A stretch of 64,000 bases of DNA from Variovorax sp. S12S4 (GTDB lineage: Bacteria > Pseudomonadota > Gammaproteobacteria > Burkholderiales > Burkholderiaceae_C): positions 2,147,001-2,211,000 of the forward strand of contig NZ_JALPKR020000002.1 of the NCBI RefSeq assembly GCF_023195515.1. The letters run 5' to 3'. Of the stretch, positions 47,308 through 60,308 are shown one piece after another. A program made the position numbers and the translations under genes. Each line of letters begins with the position of its first letter. The stretch's first letter is position 1. The notes beneath the pieces are model-generated. The model was not told where the DNA came from. It did no database searches and saw only the letters and a list, made by a program, of their open reading frames with translations.

Positions 47308-49791
47308 TTAGCCCAGCACCACCGGCTTGGTGCGCCAGATCTCATGCGCGTACTCCGCGATCGTGCGGTCCGATGAAAACGCCCCCATGCCCGCCACGTT
47401 CAGGATGGCCATGCGCGTCCATGCGTCCGAGTCGCGGTACAGCGCATCGACTTCGGCCTGCTTTGCGACGTAGCTCGCGTAGTCGGCCAGCAGCAGATAG
47501 TGGTCACCCCAGTTCACCAGCGCATCGAAGATGCCCTGGTAGCGCGCCGTCTCTCCGTGCGAGAACGCGCCGTCGCGAATGGCATCGAGCACGCGCTTGA
47601 GCTCGGGGTTGGCTTCGTAGATGTCGCGCGGCTGGTAGCCGTGCGCGCGGATGTCGGCCACTTCGGGCGTGGTGTTGCCGAAGATGAAGATGTTCTCCGC
47701 GCCCACGTTGTCGCGCATCTCCACGTTGGCGCCGTCCAGCGTGCCGATGGTGAGCGCCCCGTTGAGCGCGAACTTCATGTTGCCCGTGCCCGAGGCCTCG
47801 GTGCCCGCCGTGGAAATTTGCTCCGACAAATCGGCCGCGGGCATGATCACCTCGGCCAGGCTCACGCTGTAGTTGGGCAGGAACACCACCTTCAACAGTT
47901 TGCCCACCCGGGCGTCGTTGTTGATGGTGCTCGCCACGTCGTTGATCAGCCGGATCACGAGCTTGGCCATCTGGTAGGCCGATGCCGCCTTGCCCGCGAA
48001 CACCACCACGCGCGGCACGATGTCAACGGTTCCGCCCGCGGCCTGCGCATCGAGGATGCGGTGGTAGCGCGTGATCACGTGCAGCACGTTGAGCAGCTGC
48101 CGCTTGTATTCGTGGATGCGCTTCACCTGCACGTCGAACATCGCGTCGGTGTCGAGCACCAGGCCCATGTGCTGTTCCACCCAGTTGGCAAGGCGTAGCT
48201 TGTTCTCGCGCTTGGCATGCCGAAAGGCGCGCGCGAAGGGTGGCTGCACCGCCATCGGCCGCAGCGCCTCGAGCTGCGAAAGGTCGCGCCGCCAGCCCTT
48301 GCCCAGGCGCTGGTCGAGCAGGCTCGCGAGCGGCGGGTTGGCCTGCGCGAGCCAGCGCCGCGGCGTCACGCCGTTGGTCTTGTTGTTGAAGCGCTCCGGA
48401 AAGATCTTCGCGAAGTCCGCAAAGATCGACTGCTTCATGAGCTCCGAGTGCAGGCCCGACACGCCGTTGATCGAATGGCTTGCGAGCACGGCCACGTACG
48501 CCATGCGCACGCGGCGCTCGCCAGCCTCGTCGACCAGCGAGAGCCGGCGCAGCAGTTCCACATCGTTGCCGGCCTTCTGCGTCACGGCCGCGAGAAACTT
48601 CGCATTCATGTCGTAGATGATCTGCAGGTGCCGCGGCAGGATGCGGCCCAGCATCTCGACCGGCCAGGTCTCGAGCGCCTCGTGCATGAGCGTGTGGTTG
48701 GTGTAGCTGAACACCTTCTGCGTGTGGGCCCAGGCCACGTCCCACGCCAGGCCGTGCTCGTCGAGCAGCAGGCGCATGAGCTCGGGCACCGCCAGCACCG
48801 GATGCGTGTCGTTCAGGTGAATGCTCACCTTGTCGGCCAGCTGGTCGAAGGTCTTGTGGTTGCGCAGGTACCGCCGCAGCAGGTCTTGCACGCTCGCGCT
48901 GCAGAAAAAATATTCCTGGTGCAGCCGCAGCTCGCGGCCGGATGGCGTGGAGTCGTCGGGGTAGAGCACGCGCGAAACGTTCTCGGAGTGGTTCTTGCTC
49001 TCCACCGCCGCCATGTAGTTGCCGCGGTTGAAGGCCGAGAGGTCGATCTCCTCGGTGGCGCGCGCCGACCACAGCCGCAGCGTGTTGGTGGCCTGCGTGC
49101 CGTAGCCCGGAATGATGGTGTCGTAGGCGACGGCCAGCACGTCGTGCGTGTCGACCCAGTCGGCCGCGCCGTAGGGAGCATTGGTGCCTTCGCGCCTTTG
49201 CACGTGGCCTCCGAAGCGCACGCGGTAGTTCACCTCGGGCCGCTGAAACTCCCACGGGTTGCCGCGCGTGAGCCAGTAGTCGGGCGTTTCCACCTGCTGG
49301 CCGTCGACGATGCGCTGGCGGAACATGCCGTATTCATAGCGGATGCCGTAGCCCATGCCCGGCACGCCGAGCGTGGCCATCGAGTCGAGAAAGCAGGCCG
49401 CGAGCCGGCCGAGGCCGCCGTTGCCCAGCGCCGCGTCGGGCTCGCGCTCGGACAACGCCGCCATGTCGACGCCGAAGTCGGCGAGCGCATCGTGCACCGT
49501 GTCGTACAGGTCGACCGCCAGCAGCGCATTGGTGAAGGTGCGCCCGATCAGGAACTCCATCGAGAGGTAGTAAACGCGCTTCAGGTCTTGCGCATAGTTG
49601 GCGCGCGTGGTCGCCATCCAGCGTTCGACCAATTGGTCGCGCACCGCCATCGAGGTGGCAATCAGCCAGTCGTCCTGGCTAGCCGCCACAGGGTCCTTGC
49701 CGACGGCGTAGATGAGCTTGTTGGCAACTGCGCGCTTGAAGGCGGCCACGTCGCGGTCGGGATGGTCATAGGCGAAGTCTTTGATGGTCAT
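47308..49791 (-). CDS. glgP: Glycogen/starch/alpha-glucan phosphorylase
   Basis: 827-residue PLP enzyme that releases glucose-1-phosphate from glycogen non-reducing ends. The PLP-lysine motif is [15 protein letters not shown], followed by [13 protein letters not shown]. Other conserved parts are [34 protein letters not shown] and [15 protein letters not shown]. Length is standard. ATG at 49791 gives [14 protein letters not shown]. It is the last gene of the glycogen operon, 41 bases after glgA. Confidence 0.97.
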   Translation of the reverse strand: MTIKDFAYDHPDRDVAAFKRAVANKLIYAVGKDPVAASQDDWLIATSMAVRDQLVERWMATTRANYAQDLKRVYYLSMEFLIGRTFTNALLAVDLYDTVHDALADFGVDMAALSEREPDAALGNGGLGRLAACFLDSMATLGVPGMGYGIRYEYGMFRQRIVDGQQVETPDYWLTRGNPWEFQRPEVNYRVRFGGHVQRREGTNAPYGAADWVDTHDVLAVAYDTIIPGYGTQATNTLRLWSARATEEIDLSAFNRGNYMAAVESKNHSENVSRVLYPDDSTPSGRELRLHQEYFFCSASVQDLLRRYLRNHKTFDQLADKVSIHLNDTHPVLAVPELMRLLLDEHGLAWDVAWAHTQKVFSYTNHTLMHEALETWPVEMLGRILPRHLQIIYDMNAKFLAAVTQKAGNDVELLRRLSLVDEAGERRVRMAYVAVLASHSINGVSGLHSELMKQSIFADFAKIFPERFNNKTNGVTPRRWLAQANPPLASLLDQRLGKGWRRDLSQLEALRPMAVQPPFARAFRHAKRENKLRLANWVEQHMGLVLDTDAMFDVQVKRIHEYKRQLLNVLHVITRYHRILDAQAAGGTVDIVPRVVVFAGKAASAYQMAKLVIRLINDVASTINNDARVGKLLKVVFLPNYSVSLAEVIMPAADLSEQISTAGTEASGTGNMKFALNGALTIGTLDGANVEMRDNVGAENIFIFGNTTPEVADIRAHGYQPRDIYEANPELKRVLDAIRDGAFSHGETARYQGIFDALVNWGDHYLLLADYASYVAKQAEVDALYRDSDAWTRMAILNVAGMGAFSSDRTIAEYAHEIWRTKPVVLG

Positions 49792-49832
49792 GGGCTTCGG
49801 TAAATGGTTGTGGGTTGTGCGCCGTGGCGCAA

Positions 49833-51314
49833 TCAGGCGACCGCCGGCTCGAGCGCCTGCCGGTACACCTCGATGTATTGGGCGGCTGCGCTGGCCCAGT
49901 CTGCCGGGCGCCGCATGGCGTTGCCGCGCACCCGCCGCCAGTCCGGCGCGCGCTGGTAAAGAGCGAAGGCGCGCCGCAGCGCGCGGTTGTAGTCGGCGGA
50001 GTCGAAGCGGTCGAATACGAAGCCGGTGGCGTCTCCGCTGGCCAGGTCTTCGAGCGTGCAATCGACCACTGTATCGGCCAGGCCGCCGACGCGGCGCACC
50101 AGCGGCAGGCTACCGTATTTCAGGCCGTACATCTGCGTGAGGCCGCAGGGCTCGAAAAGCGAAGGCACCAGCGTCACGTCGCCGCCGCCGAAGAGCTGGT
50201 GCGCCAGCGATTCGTTGTAGCCGATGGTGACGCTGACCGACTGCGGCGCCGCTGCCGCGCGCTGGCGAAAGGCTTCTTCGAGCCAGGCTTCGCCGCTGCC
50301 CAGCAGCGCAAGCTGGCCGCCTTCGGCCAGCAGGGCGTCGAGTCCGCCGAGCACCAGGTGCAGGCCTTTCTGTTCGGTGAGCCGGCTCACGAGGATGAAG
50401 AGCGGCACATCGGCGCGCACGGCCAGCCCCAGCTGATGCTGCAGCACCGCCTTGCAGCGCGCCTTGCCCGCCATGTGGCGGCCTTCGGGCGTGTGATAGC
50501 CCTGCACCAGCGCCGTGTCGATGGCCGGGTTCCAGACCTTGTCGTCCACCGCGTTGAGGATGCCGGTGAGCACATTGCCGCGCAGGCGCAGCAGGCCGTC
50601 GAGCCCGAAGCCCTGCTCGGGCGTCTGGATCTCGCGCGCGTAGGTCGGGCTCACGGTGGTCAGGCGGTCCGCAAAGTAGAGGCCGCCTTTCATGAACGAC
50701 ACCTGGCCGTGGTATTCGAGCCCGTTCATGTGGAATGCCGGCCCCGGCAGGCCCAGGTCGGCAAAGTTCCATGGCGCCGAAATGCCCTGGTAGGCCAGGT
50801 TGTGCACCGTGAACACGCTGCCCACGCGGGGCGCACCGGCTTGCCGCGCAAAGTGCAGGTAGGCCGGTGCCAGGCCCGCATGCCAGTCGTGCGCATGCAC
50901 GACCTCGGGCTGCCACGTGGGGTCGAGCCCCTGTGCCAGCTGCGCCGCCGCCCAGCCCAGCAATGCGAATCGGCGATGGTTGTCGCCGTAGGGCTGGCGC
51001 GTGGCGTCTTCGTAGGGGTTGCCGGGCCGGTCGTACAGCGCCGGCGCATCGATCACGTAGGCGGGAATCGGCGGGTTGCCGTCGATGGCAATGCGCCCCG
51101 CGAGCAGGGCGAAGCGTTCGCCCCACGGCGCGGCAAGCTCCCCCACCAGAGCCAGGTCGCGCACGCCGGCCACAATGGCCGGAAAGCCGGGCAGCAGCAC
51201 CCGCGCGTCCTGCCCCGCGGCCATGAGGGCGATCGGCAACGCGCCCGCCACGTCGGCAAGGCCGCCGGTCTTGAGCAGGGGAAAGAGTTCGGCGCTGACC
51301 TGGAGTATTCGCAT
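49833..51314 (-). CDS. glgA: Glycogen synthase (ADP-glucose)
   Basis: 493-residue GT5 enzyme that adds glucose from ADP-glucose to alpha-1,4-glucan. The N-terminus [22 protein letters not shown] holds the conserved K-T-G-G-L-x-D nucleotide-sugar motif. [25 protein letters not shown] and the C-terminal [19 protein letters not shown] with the catalytic E-x7-E region are present. It starts 17 bases after the glgC stop. Confidence 0.97.
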   Translation of the reverse strand: MRILQVSAELFPLLKTGGLADVAGALPIALMAAGQDARVLLPGFPAIVAGVRDLALVGELAAPWGERFALLAGRIAIDGNPPIPAYVIDAPALYDRPGNPYEDATRQPYGDNHRRFALLGWAAAQLAQGLDPTWQPEVVHAHDWHAGLAPAYLHFARQAGAPRVGSVFTVHNLAYQGISAPWNFADLGLPGPAFHMNGLEYHGQVSFMKGGLYFADRLTTVSPTYAREIQTPEQGFGLDGLLRLRGNVLTGILNAVDDKVWNPAIDTALVQGYHTPEGRHMAGKARCKAVLQHQLGLAVRADVPLFILVSRLTEQKGLHLVLGGLDALLAEGGQLALLGSGEAWLEEAFRQRAAAAPQSVSVTIGYNESLAHQLFGGGDVTLVPSLFEPCGLTQMYGLKYGSLPLVRRVGGLADTVVDCTLEDLASGDATGFVFDRFDSADYNRALRRAFALYQRAPDWRRVRGNAMRRPADWASAAAQYIEVYRQALEPAVA

Positions 51315-51331
51315 CGTGGAGCGGTGCGGCC

Positions 51332-52630
<1,299 letters not shown>

Positions 52631-52713
52631 TTGGGTCTCCGTTCGTTGTCGGGTCGTCTCGTCGTCGTCAGGGTTTCCGCAATCAGCCTAGCACCGTGCC
52701 GCACGGCTGGCTC

Positions 52714-54792
52714 CTACGTTCTTGCAATCCACAAGCTCGAATGAGGCACTTGCACCGTGCCCGCACGGGTCCGGTCTGGGTTGCTACCGGCGTCCGCCTC
52801 GGGGTCGGTCGCGAGCCGGCAGCGCCACGCACCGGGAGGCAGTGCGAATGAAACGGCTTGCGCCCCCGCATTCACCAGTACCAGCCAGGCCGTTCCATCC
52901 GTCGCCTCGGCTTCGAAAAGGATTGCAAGCGCCGTGCCGTGGTTCCAATCGGCTTCCTGCATGGGCGATCCGTCGGGCCGCAGCCAGCGGATGCCCGGTG
53001 TTCCCGGTGCCTGCCGCGCCGGCCACCACCGCGTGCTGCGCAGCGCGGGCGCTTCGCGGCGCAGGGCGATGAGCCGCGCAACGAAGGCGCTCAGTCGAGC
53101 GGCGTCGCTTGCGGGTTCGTGCGTGCCGATCCACGCGAGCCATGTGGTTTCGTTGTCCTGGCAATAGGCGTTGTTGTTGCCTTGCTGGGTGTGACCGAGC
53201 TCGTCGCCGGCCAGCAGCATGGGCGTGCCTTGCGAGAGCAGCAGCGTGGCGAGCAGCGCCCGCTGCAGCCGGCCGCGTTCGGCCAGCACCGCGGGGTCGT
53301 CGCTCGGTCCTTCGACCCCGAAGTTGTTGCCCAGGTTGTGGGCATGGCCGTCGCGGTTGTTTTCGCCGTTCGCGAGGTTGTGCCGCTCTTCGTAGCTCAG
53401 CAGGTCGCGCAGCGTGAAGCCGTCGTGCGCCGTGATGAAGTTGACGCTGGCGGTCGGTGCGCGGCCGTGGTGGGCGAACTGCGCGCTCGAGGCGGTGAAG
53501 CGATGCGCAAAATCGCCGAGGCCCGCTGCGCCCCCGCGCCCTTGCCGCAGCCAGAAGCCGCGCTGCGTGTCGCGATAGCGGTCGTTCCACTCGAGCCAGC
53601 CCGGCGGAAATTCGCCCAAGCGGTAGCCGCCCGCGCCGATGTCCCAGGGCTCCGCGATCAGCAGCGTGCGCGAGAGCACCGGGTCTTGCGCAACGGCCGC
53701 GAAGAAGGGCGCGCGCGGGTCGAAGTTGCCATCGGCACCGCGCCCCAGCACCGGTGCCAGGTCGAAGCGGAAGCCGTCCACCCCGAGTTCGCGAACCCAA
53801 TGGCGCAGGCTGTCCATCACCAGCTGCAGCACGCGCGGCTCGGCCAGGTTGAGGCAGTTGCCGCAGCCGGTCCAGTTCGCATACAGCGCGCGGTCGTCCG
53901 AACGCAGGTGGTAGTACAGCGCGTTGTCGATGCCGCGCAGCGAGAGCGTGGGGCCGAACTCGTCGGTCTCGGCGCTGTGGTTGTAGACCACGTCGATCAC
54001 CAGCTCCATGCCGCGCGCATGCACCGCGTCGGCCATGGCGCGGAACTCGCTGGCCGGCGTGGTGCCGGGGCGGCCGCTCCAGTAGCGCACCTCGGGCGCA
54101 AACCAGCCGATGGTGTTGTAGCCCCAGTAGTTGCTCAGGCCCATGGCGAGCAGCCGCTGCTCGTCGGCGCGGTGCTGCACGGGCATCAGGCTCAGCGTGG
54201 TCACGCCGAGGGACTGCAGGTGGTCGAGCACCGCGGGTTCGGCCAAACCGGCGTAGGTGCCGCGCAATGCGGCGGGCACGGCGGGGTGCAGCCGGGTCTG
54301 TCCCCGCACATGCAGTTCGTAGAGCACACGCTCGCCGGCCGGAATGCGGGCATGGCCCGGGGCTGCCGCCGTGCCGCCGGCCGCCGCCACGCGGGCCTTG
54401 AGCGCCACGGCCGCGTTGTCGCGCGTGCTCCGCTGGTCCGGGCTCGCGGGATCCTGTCCCAGGAACAGGTCGCTGCCGTCGTATGCGCCGACGATCTCGC
54501 GCGCATACGGGTCGAGCAGCACCTTGGCGGCGTTGAACCGCTGCCCCTCGTGCGGCGCCCAGGGGCCGTGCACGCGAAAGCCGTAGACCAGCCCGGCGCG
54601 GCCGCTCGGCAGCAGGCCGTGCCAGACGCCGTCGGTGAAGGCTGGCAGCCGGATGCGCTGCTGTTCGTTGCGGCCCGTCGCGTCGAACAGGCAAAGCTCG
54701 ACAGTCTCGGCGTTCGGAGCCACGAGCGCAAAGTTCACGCCGTTCGGCGAAAGCGTTGCACCAAGGGGAAAAGGGGAGCCCGTATTCAGCAT
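52714..54792 (-). CDS. glgX: Glycogen debranching enzyme GlgX
   Basis: 692-residue GH13_11 isoamylase-type enzyme that hydrolyses alpha-1,6 branches left by phosphorylase. It has an N-terminal CBM48 (GSPFPLGATLSPNGVNFALV), then a TIM barrel with nucleophile Asp in [14 protein letters not shown], acid Glu in LLIAEPWDIG, and the third Asp in NFITAHDGFTLRDL. A GNNNAYCQDNETTWLAW stretch is typical of GlgX/TreX. It begins five bases after the glgB stop. Confidence 0.95.
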   Translation of the reverse strand: MLNTGSPFPLGATLSPNGVNFALVAPNAETVELCLFDATGRNEQQRIRLPAFTDGVWHGLLPSGRAGLVYGFRVHGPWAPHEGQRFNAAKVLLDPYAREIVGAYDGSDLFLGQDPASPDQRSTRDNAAVALKARVAAAGGTAAAPGHARIPAGERVLYELHVRGQTRLHPAVPAALRGTYAGLAEPAVLDHLQSLGVTTLSLMPVQHRADEQRLLAMGLSNYWGYNTIGWFAPEVRYWSGRPGTTPASEFRAMADAVHARGMELVIDVVYNHSAETDEFGPTLSLRGIDNALYYHLRSDDRALYANWTGCGNCLNLAEPRVLQLVMDSLRHWVRELGVDGFRFDLAPVLGRGADGNFDPRAPFFAAVAQDPVLSRTLLIAEPWDIGAGGYRLGEFPPGWLEWNDRYRDTQRGFWLRQGRGGAAGLGDFAHRFTASSAQFAHHGRAPTASVNFITAHDGFTLRDLLSYEERHNLANGENNRDGHAHNLGNNFGVEGPSDDPAVLAERGRLQRALLATLLLSQGTPMLLAGDELGHTQQGNNNAYCQDNETTWLAWIGTHEPASDAARLSAFVARLIALRREAPALRSTRWWPARQAPGTPGIRWLRPDGSPMQEADWNHGTALAILFEAEATDGTAWLVLVNAGAQAVSFALPPGAWRCRLATDPEADAGSNPDRTRAGTVQVPHSSLWIART

Positions 54793-54796
54793 CGTT

Positions 54797-56977
54797 TCAA
54801 GCCAATACCCACATCACCGTGGCCAAGGGCGGCACGCTGATTTCGATTGCATGGTCCTTGCCGTGCCAGCGGGTCGATGAACTCTCGACCAGGCCATTGC
54901 CCACGCCGCTGCCGCCGTACACCGCGGCATCGGTGTTGATGGCCTCGCGGTATGCGCCCGCCGCGGGCACCCCCAGCCGATAGCCGTGACGCGGCAGCGG
55001 CGTGAAGTTGCACACCGCCACCACGAACGAGCCGTCCCGCGCCCGGCGCACGAAGGCGAACACCGACTGGTCGGCATCGTCGTGCACGATCCACTCGAAG
55101 CCGGGTCTTTCGGTGTCGAGCTCGTACAGGGCAGGGAAGTGCCGGTACACGTTGTTGAGATCGCGCACCAGACGGCGCACCCCCTGGTGCATCGGGTGCT
55201 CCAGCAGGTGCCAGTCCAGGCTGCGGTCGGCGTTCCATTCGGCCACCTGCGCGAATTCGCTCCCCATGAAGAGCAGCTTCTTTCCCGGATAAGCCCACAG
55301 GTAGCCGTAGAGATTGCGCAGCCCCGCGAACTTCTGCCATTCGTCGCCGGGCATGCGCCCGAACATCGAGCCCTTGCCGTGCACCGCCTCGTCGTGCGAC
55401 AGCGGCAGCACGAAGTTCTCGCTGTGCGCATACATCAACCCGAAGGTGATCTGCTGGTGATGGTGCTTGCGGTGGACGGGGTCGGTGCCCGCATAGGCGA
55501 GCGTGTCGTTCATCCAGCCCATGTTCCATTTGTAGTGAAAGCCCAGGCCGCCGTCCTCGGGCGGCCGCGTCACGCCCGGAAAACTCGTCGACTCCTCGGC
55601 CAGCGTGATGGCGCCCGGCCGCTCCACGCCCACCACGTGGTTCATGCGCCTAAGGAAGCCGATGGCCTCGAGGTTCTCGCGTCCGCCATAGGCGTTGGGC
55701 ACCCACTCGCCAGCCTTGCGGCTGTAGTCGCGGTAGAGCATGGAGGCCACCGCGTCGACGCGCAGGCCATCCACGCCATAGCGTTCGAGCCAGTACAGCG
55801 CATTGCCGACCAGGTAGTTGCGCACCTCCGTGCGCGCGTAGTTGAAGATGAGCGTCTTCCAGTCGTTGTGAAAGCCTTCGCGCGGGTCGGCATATTCATA
55901 GAGCGCGGTGCCGTCGAAGCGGCCGAGGCCGTGTGCATCGGTTGGAAAGTGCGCGGGCACCCAATCGAGGATCACGCCCAGCCCCGCCGCATGCGCTGCT
56001 TCGACAAAGTGCCGAAAGTCGCCCGGCGTGCCGAAGCGCGAGGTGGGTGCATACAGGCCGATGGGCTGGTAGCCCCACGAGCCGTCGAACGGATGCTCAC
56101 TCACCGGCAGCAGCTCGATGTGCGTGAAGCCCATGTCGCGCGCATACGGCACCAGCGTGTCGGCCAACTCGCGGTAGTCCAGCCATTCGTGCCCGTTCTT
56201 GCGGCGCCATGAGCCCAGGTGCACTTCGTAGATGCTGATCGGCACATGGCGGCTGTTGGCCGCCGCCCGATCGGGCGGCATGGCCACCGGCGCGGGCAGT
56301 GGCGCCACCACGCAGGCGGTTTCAGGCCGCAGGCGGGAAGAAAAAGCAAACGGGTCGGCCTTGCGCAGCACCTCGCCTTCGGACGAAAGAATCTCGAACT
56401 CGTAGCTGTCGCCGGTGGCCACGTGCGGCGCAAAGATTTCCCACACGCCGCACTCGCGGCGCAACCGCATCATGTGGCGCCGGCCGTCCCAGTTGTTGAA
56501 GTCGCCCACCACCGACACGCGCCGCGCATTCGGTGCCCACACCGCAAAGGCCACGCCCTTGACGCCATCGACCTCGCGCAGGTGCGCGCCCAGCCGCTCC
56601 CACGGCCGCAGGTGCGTGCCCTCGGCCAGCAGCCACACGTCCGTTTCGCCGAGCACGAACGGAAAGCGGTAAGGGTCTTCGAGCCGCGAGGTGTGCGTGC
56701 CCCAGTCGACCTGGAACGAATAGCCCAACAGTGCCTCCGCTGCCGGCACCAGGCCCGAAAAGATGTCGGTGCCGTCTTGCCGGGCGAGCATGGCCAGCGG
56801 CCAGCCCGTGCGCGTGTGCATCACCGCCACGCTGTGCGCGCCGGGCAAGAGTGCGCGCACCTGCAGGCCGTCGCGTGTCTCGTGCGGCCCGAGCACCGCG
56901 AACGGGTCGCCGTGTTCGGCGCGCATCAGCGCGCGCGCTTCGCGTTCGGGCAGCAGCATCGGTGGCATGTTCTTCAC
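54797..56977 (-). CDS. glgB: 1,4-alpha-glucan branching enzyme
   Basis: 726 residues (723 from the ATG at 56968). GlgB makes alpha-1,6 branches. An N-terminal beta domain ([16 protein letters not shown]) is followed by CBM48 ([26 protein letters not shown] in part) and the GH13 barrel: nucleophile Asp in [17 protein letters not shown], acid Glu in ITLAEEST, third Asp in [17 protein letters not shown] at 56977 overlaps the stop of the upstream alpha-glucosidase gene (GTGA), supporting coupled translation; ATG at 56968 is the alternative start. Confidence 0.96.
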   Translation of the reverse strand: MKNMPPMLLPEREARALMRAEHGDPFAVLGPHETRDGLQVRALLPGAHSVAVMHTRTGWPLAMLARQDGTDIFSGLVPAAEALLGYSFQVDWGTHTSRLEDPYRFPFVLGETDVWLLAEGTHLRPWERLGAHLREVDGVKGVAFAVWAPNARRVSVVGDFNNWDGRRHMMRLRRECGVWEIFAPHVATGDSYEFEILSSEGEVLRKADPFAFSSRLRPETACVVAPLPAPVAMPPDRAAANSRHVPISIYEVHLGSWRRKNGHEWLDYRELADTLVPYARDMGFTHIELLPVSEHPFDGSWGYQPIGLYAPTSRFGTPGDFRHFVEAAHAAGLGVILDWVPAHFPTDAHGLGRFDGTALYEYADPREGFHNDWKTLIFNYARTEVRNYLVGNALYWLERYGVDGLRVDAVASMLYRDYSRKAGEWVPNAYGGRENLEAIGFLRRMNHVVGVERPGAITLAEESTSFPGVTRPPEDGGLGFHYKWNMGWMNDTLAYAGTDPVHRKHHHQQITFGLMYAHSENFVLPLSHDEAVHGKGSMFGRMPGDEWQKFAGLRNLYGYLWAYPGKKLLFMGSEFAQVAEWNADRSLDWHLLEHPMHQGVRRLVRDLNNVYRHFPALYELDTERPGFEWIVHDDADQSVFAFVRRARDGSFVVAVCNFTPLPRHGYRLGVPAAGAYREAINTDAAVYGGSGVGNGLVESSSTRWHGKDHAIEISVPPLATVMWVLA

Positions 56978-58650
56978 ATTTGCTCTTCGCTGGCGGGGCG
57001 GCCGAAAAAGACACCATAGGGTGGCAGCGTCAGCATGCTGCTGTCGCCGCGTGCCTGCACGCGGGCCCCGGCCTGCGGCGAATGCGGATGCCCCGGCAAC
57101 GGCACGAGCGCCTCGCGCAGCGCGACCGAAACGGATTCGTCTCCCAGGTTGAAGAGCGCCTGCAGCGACTGATTGCCCTCGCGCCGCTCGAACCACAGCA
57201 CCGGCTCGGGCGCATCGAAAAAGGCGATGCTGCCCGTGCGCAGCAGCGGCTGCGTGCGGCGCCAGTGCAGCAGCGCGCGGCTGAATGCGAGCATCGAATC
57301 GGGATCGGTCGATTGGCGATCGACCGCCAGCGGCAGGTGGCGGCCATGGACCGGCAGCCAGGGCCCGCCGGTGGTGAACCCGGCATGAAGCTCGTCGGCC
57401 TTCCAGGGCATGGGCGTGCGGCAGCCGTCGCGGCCCTTGAACTCGGGCCAGAACGCGCGGCCGTAGGGGTCTTGCAGCAATTCGAACGGCACCTCGGCCT
57501 CGGGCAGGCCGAGTTCCTCGCCCTGGTAGATGCTGGCGCTGCCGCGCAGGGTGAGCAGCAGCGTGAGCCAGAGCCGGTCGCGCCGGGTGTCTTCGGGTTT
57601 GCCGTTGCTCCAGCGCGTGGCCACGCGGGGCACATCGTGGTTGGACACGGCCCAGCAGCCCCAACCACCCGTGGGTGCGAGTGCCTGGTCGAGCGTTTCG
57701 ACCTGGTGGCGCAGGTGCTGCACGCTGTGGTCGGCCGTCAGCAGGCTGAAGCTGTAGGCCAGGTGCAGGCGCCGGCCGAGTTCGGTGTACTGCGCCATCA
57801 CGGGCGGCGCGTTCTCGTCGCCCACCTCGCCGAGCGCGACGGCGCCGTAGCCATCGAGCAGCTTGCGCAGGTTCTCGAGAAAGAGCAGGTTCTCCATCTG
57901 GCTCTTGTCGTAGAGGTGCTGCTGCATCGCATAGGGGTTGTCGGCGCGCACGGTGCTCACATCGTCCAGCGCGGCCGTGCTGGCCGGCGGGTTGTCGCGC
58001 AGCTGCGCGTCATGAAACTGGTGGTTGCAGGCATCGAAGCGGAAGCCGTCCACGCCGCGCTCGCACCAGAAGCGCACCTCGCCGAGCAAGGCCTCCTGCA
58101 CATCGGCGCAATGAAAGTTGAGATCCGGCTGCTCCTTCAGAAAGCTGTGCAGGTAGTACTGCCGGCGGCGCGAGTCCCACTGCCAGGCCGAGCCGCCGAA
58201 CACCGAGAGCCAGTTGGTCGGCGGCGTGCCGTCGGGCCGTGGGTCGGCCCACACGTACCAGTCGGCCTTGGGGTTGTCGCGGCTCGAGCGGCTTTCGGCA
58301 AACCAGGCGTGCTGGTCGGACGTATGCGAAAGCACCTGGTCGATGATGATCTTCAGACCCAGCGAATGCGCGCGGGCCAGCATCTCGTCGAAATCGGACA
58401 GGGTGCCGAAGATCGGGTCGACGTCACGGTAGTCGGACACGTCGTAGCCGAAGTCCTTCATCGGCGAGCGGAAGAAGGGCGACACCCAGATCGCATCGAC
58501 CCCCAAGCCGGCCACGTGCTCGAGCCTGGAGGTGATGCCAGGCAGGTCGCCAATGCCATCGCCGTTGCTGTCCATGAAGCTGCGCGGATAGATCTGGTAG
58601 ATCACCGCGCCGCGCCACCATTCGCTGTTGCTGCTTTGATTGCTGCGCAT
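56974..58650 (-). CDS. Alpha-glucosidase / alpha-amylase family protein (GH13_23-like)
   Basis: 558-residue oligo-1,6-glucosidase-like enzyme, likely to hydrolyse short alpha-glucosides. The barrel begins [20 protein letters not shown]. The nucleophile Asp is in [14 protein letters not shown], the acid Glu in [12 protein letters not shown], and the third Asp in [13 protein letters not shown]. No signal peptide, so cytoplasmic. It is the first gene of the glycogen operon; it may handle maltodextrins released by GlgX. The exact linkage specificity cannot be set from sequence; a trehalose-synthase role is less likely because the length and C-terminus are short. Confidence 0.88.
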   Translation of the reverse strand: MRSNQSSNSEWWRGAVIYQIYPRSFMDSNGDGIGDLPGITSRLEHVAGLGVDAIWVSPFFRSPMKDFGYDVSDYRDVDPIFGTLSDFDEMLARAHSLGLKIIIDQVLSHTSDQHAWFAESRSSRDNPKADWYVWADPRPDGTPPTNWLSVFGGSAWQWDSRRRQYYLHSFLKEQPDLNFHCADVQEALLGEVRFWCERGVDGFRFDACNHQFHDAQLRDNPPASTAALDDVSTVRADNPYAMQQHLYDKSQMENLLFLENLRKLLDGYGAVALGEVGDENAPPVMAQYTELGRRLHLAYSFSLLTADHSVQHLRHQVETLDQALAPTGGWGCWAVSNHDVPRVATRWSNGKPEDTRRDRLWLTLLLTLRGSASIYQGEELGLPEAEVPFELLQDPYGRAFWPEFKGRDGCRTPMPWKADELHAGFTTGGPWLPVHGRHLPLAVDRQSTDPDSMLAFSRALLHWRRTQPLLRTGSIAFFDAPEPVLWFERREGNQSLQALFNLGDESVSVALREALVPLPGHPHSPQAGARVQARGDSSMLTLPPYGVFFGRPASEEQM

Positions 58651-58791
58651 GCTGCCCCTGTGGTCTGAAAATCATTGTGGCATGCGAGATCCGGGCCCGG
58701 TCCATGCATGGGTCTCTCCGGTCGCACCTGAAAAGCTTTCTACACTGGGCAGGGGTTTCATGTGAACCCCGCTCCCGTTCCCGCTCGCAAG

Positions 58792-60267
58792 ATGACAACC
58801 GACTCCGTTTCCCTCGTACTTTCTTCTTCGCCGGAAGGCCTGGCCGCGCTCGAGCGGCGGCTTGCCAAGGACCTTGAATGCCTGGGCTGGCCCGCACGCT
58901 CATGGATGCCCGTTCGCGAACACGCGGGCGAGCCGGTGCTCGACGTGGCCATCATCGGCGGCGGGCAGGCCGGGCTGGCGGCCGCCGCGGCCCTTGCGCA
59001 ACAGGGCATCCGGGCCGTGGTGTTCGACCGATCGCCCGCAGGCAACGAAGGCCCGTGGGCCACCACGGCGCGCATGGAAACCCTGCGTTCGCCCAAGGAG
59101 CTGACCGGCCCTGCGCTCGGCTTGCCCGCGCTGACCTTCCGTGCGTGGTTCGAGGCGCAGTTCGGCGCCGAAGCCTGGGCGGCGCTGGACAAGATCCCGC
59201 GCCTCCAGTGGATGGACTACCTGGTCTGGTACCGCCGGGTGATGAACGTCGACGTGCGCAACGAAACCGCGGTCACCGCGATCAAGCCGCTGCCCGATTC
59301 GCCGCTGGTACGGCTGGAACTGCGCACGCCCGCCGGAGCGCAGCGCGTGCTGGCGCGCCGCGTGGTGCTTGCCACCGGCCGCGACGGGCTCGGCGGCCCG
59401 GCCGTTCCCGCTTTCGTCAACGCACTGCCGCGCTCGCAATGGGCGCATTCTTCCGACGCCATGGACTACGGCAAGCTGGCCGGCCTGAGCGTGGGCGTGA
59501 TCGGCGCGGGCTCTTCGGCCATGGACAGCGCGGCCACCGCGCTGGAATGCGGCGCCCACAGCGTGGAGCTGCTGATCCGCCGGCCCGACCTGCCGCGCGT
59601 CAACAAGGGCAAGGGCGCCGGCGTGCCGGGCCTGACGCAGGGGCACTACGACCTGCCCGATGAGCTCAAGTGGCGCATTCGCCACTACATCAACGTGGCG
59701 AACGTGCCGCCGCCGCACGGCAGCACGCTGCGCGTGTCGCGGTTTCCGAACGCGTTCTTCAACTTCGGTTGCCCGGTTCTTTCGATCGAGCCGCAGGGCA
59801 CGGCCATGCGGGTGGCAACGCCGAAGGGCGATTTCGTGTTCGACTTTCTCATTGTCTCCACCGGCTTCAAGGTCGACTGGGGCAATCGGCCGGAGTTCGA
59901 CGCCATCGCGCCGCATGTGCGCACATGGGGTGACCGCTTCTTGCCCGCGCCCGGCAACGAGGACCAGGAACTGGCCGATTCGCCCGATCTCGGCCCGGTG
60001 TTCGAATTTCAGGAACGCGCGAAGGGCGAATGCCCGGGGCTCGACCGCATCCATTGCTTTTGCTACCCGGCGGCCTTGTCGCATGGCACGGTCTCGGGCG
60101 ACATACCCGCGATCAGCGACGGCGCCAGGCGGCTTGCGAGCGGCATGGCCAGCCTGTTCTATCGAGAGGATTTCGAGCACCACTTTGCCAACATCGAGGC
60201 CTACAGCGAGCCCGAGCTGTTCGGCGACGAGTGGGTGCCCGCGCCGCCACCCGCTGAACGCGGCTGA
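58792..60267 (+). CDS. FAD/NAD(P)-dependent oxidoreductase (flavin monooxygenase-like)
   Basis: 491 residues. Two dinucleotide-binding motifs are visible: FAD site VAIIGGGQAGLAAAAAL and NADP site VGVIGAGSSAMDSAATAL. Between them lies WATTARMETLRSPKELTGPA. The pattern fits class B flavoprotein monooxygenases and related amine/lysine-type oxidases, but the Baeyer-Villiger fingerprint was not identified. The ATG at 58792 is preferred; an in-frame GTG ten codons upstream (58762) adds MNPAPVPARK. It starts a likely operon with two AhpD-like genes 41 bases downstream. Substrate unknown. Confidence 0.82.
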   Translation: MTTDSVSLVLSSSPEGLAALERRLAKDLECLGWPARSWMPVREHAGEPVLDVAIIGGGQAGLAAAAALAQQGIRAVVFDRSPAGNEGPWATTARMETLRSPKELTGPALGLPALTFRAWFEAQFGAEAWAALDKIPRLQWMDYLVWYRRVMNVDVRNETAVTAIKPLPDSPLVRLELRTPAGAQRVLARRVVLATGRDGLGGPAVPAFVNALPRSQWAHSSDAMDYGKLAGLSVGVIGAGSSAMDSAATALECGAHSVELLIRRPDLPRVNKGKGAGVPGLTQGHYDLPDELKWRIRHYINVANVPPPHGSTLRVSRFPNAFFNFGCPVLSIEPQGTAMRVATPKGDFVFDFLIVSTGFKVDWGNRPEFDAIAPHVRTWGDRFLPAPGNEDQELADSPDLGPVFEFQERAKGECPGLDRIHCFCYPAALSHGTVSGDIPAISDGARRLASGMASLFYREDFEHHFANIEAYSEPELFGDEWVPAPPPAERG

Positions 60268-60308
60268 ACCTGCAGACCCATTCAACGGATTGAATTGAAC
60301 TGAAACGC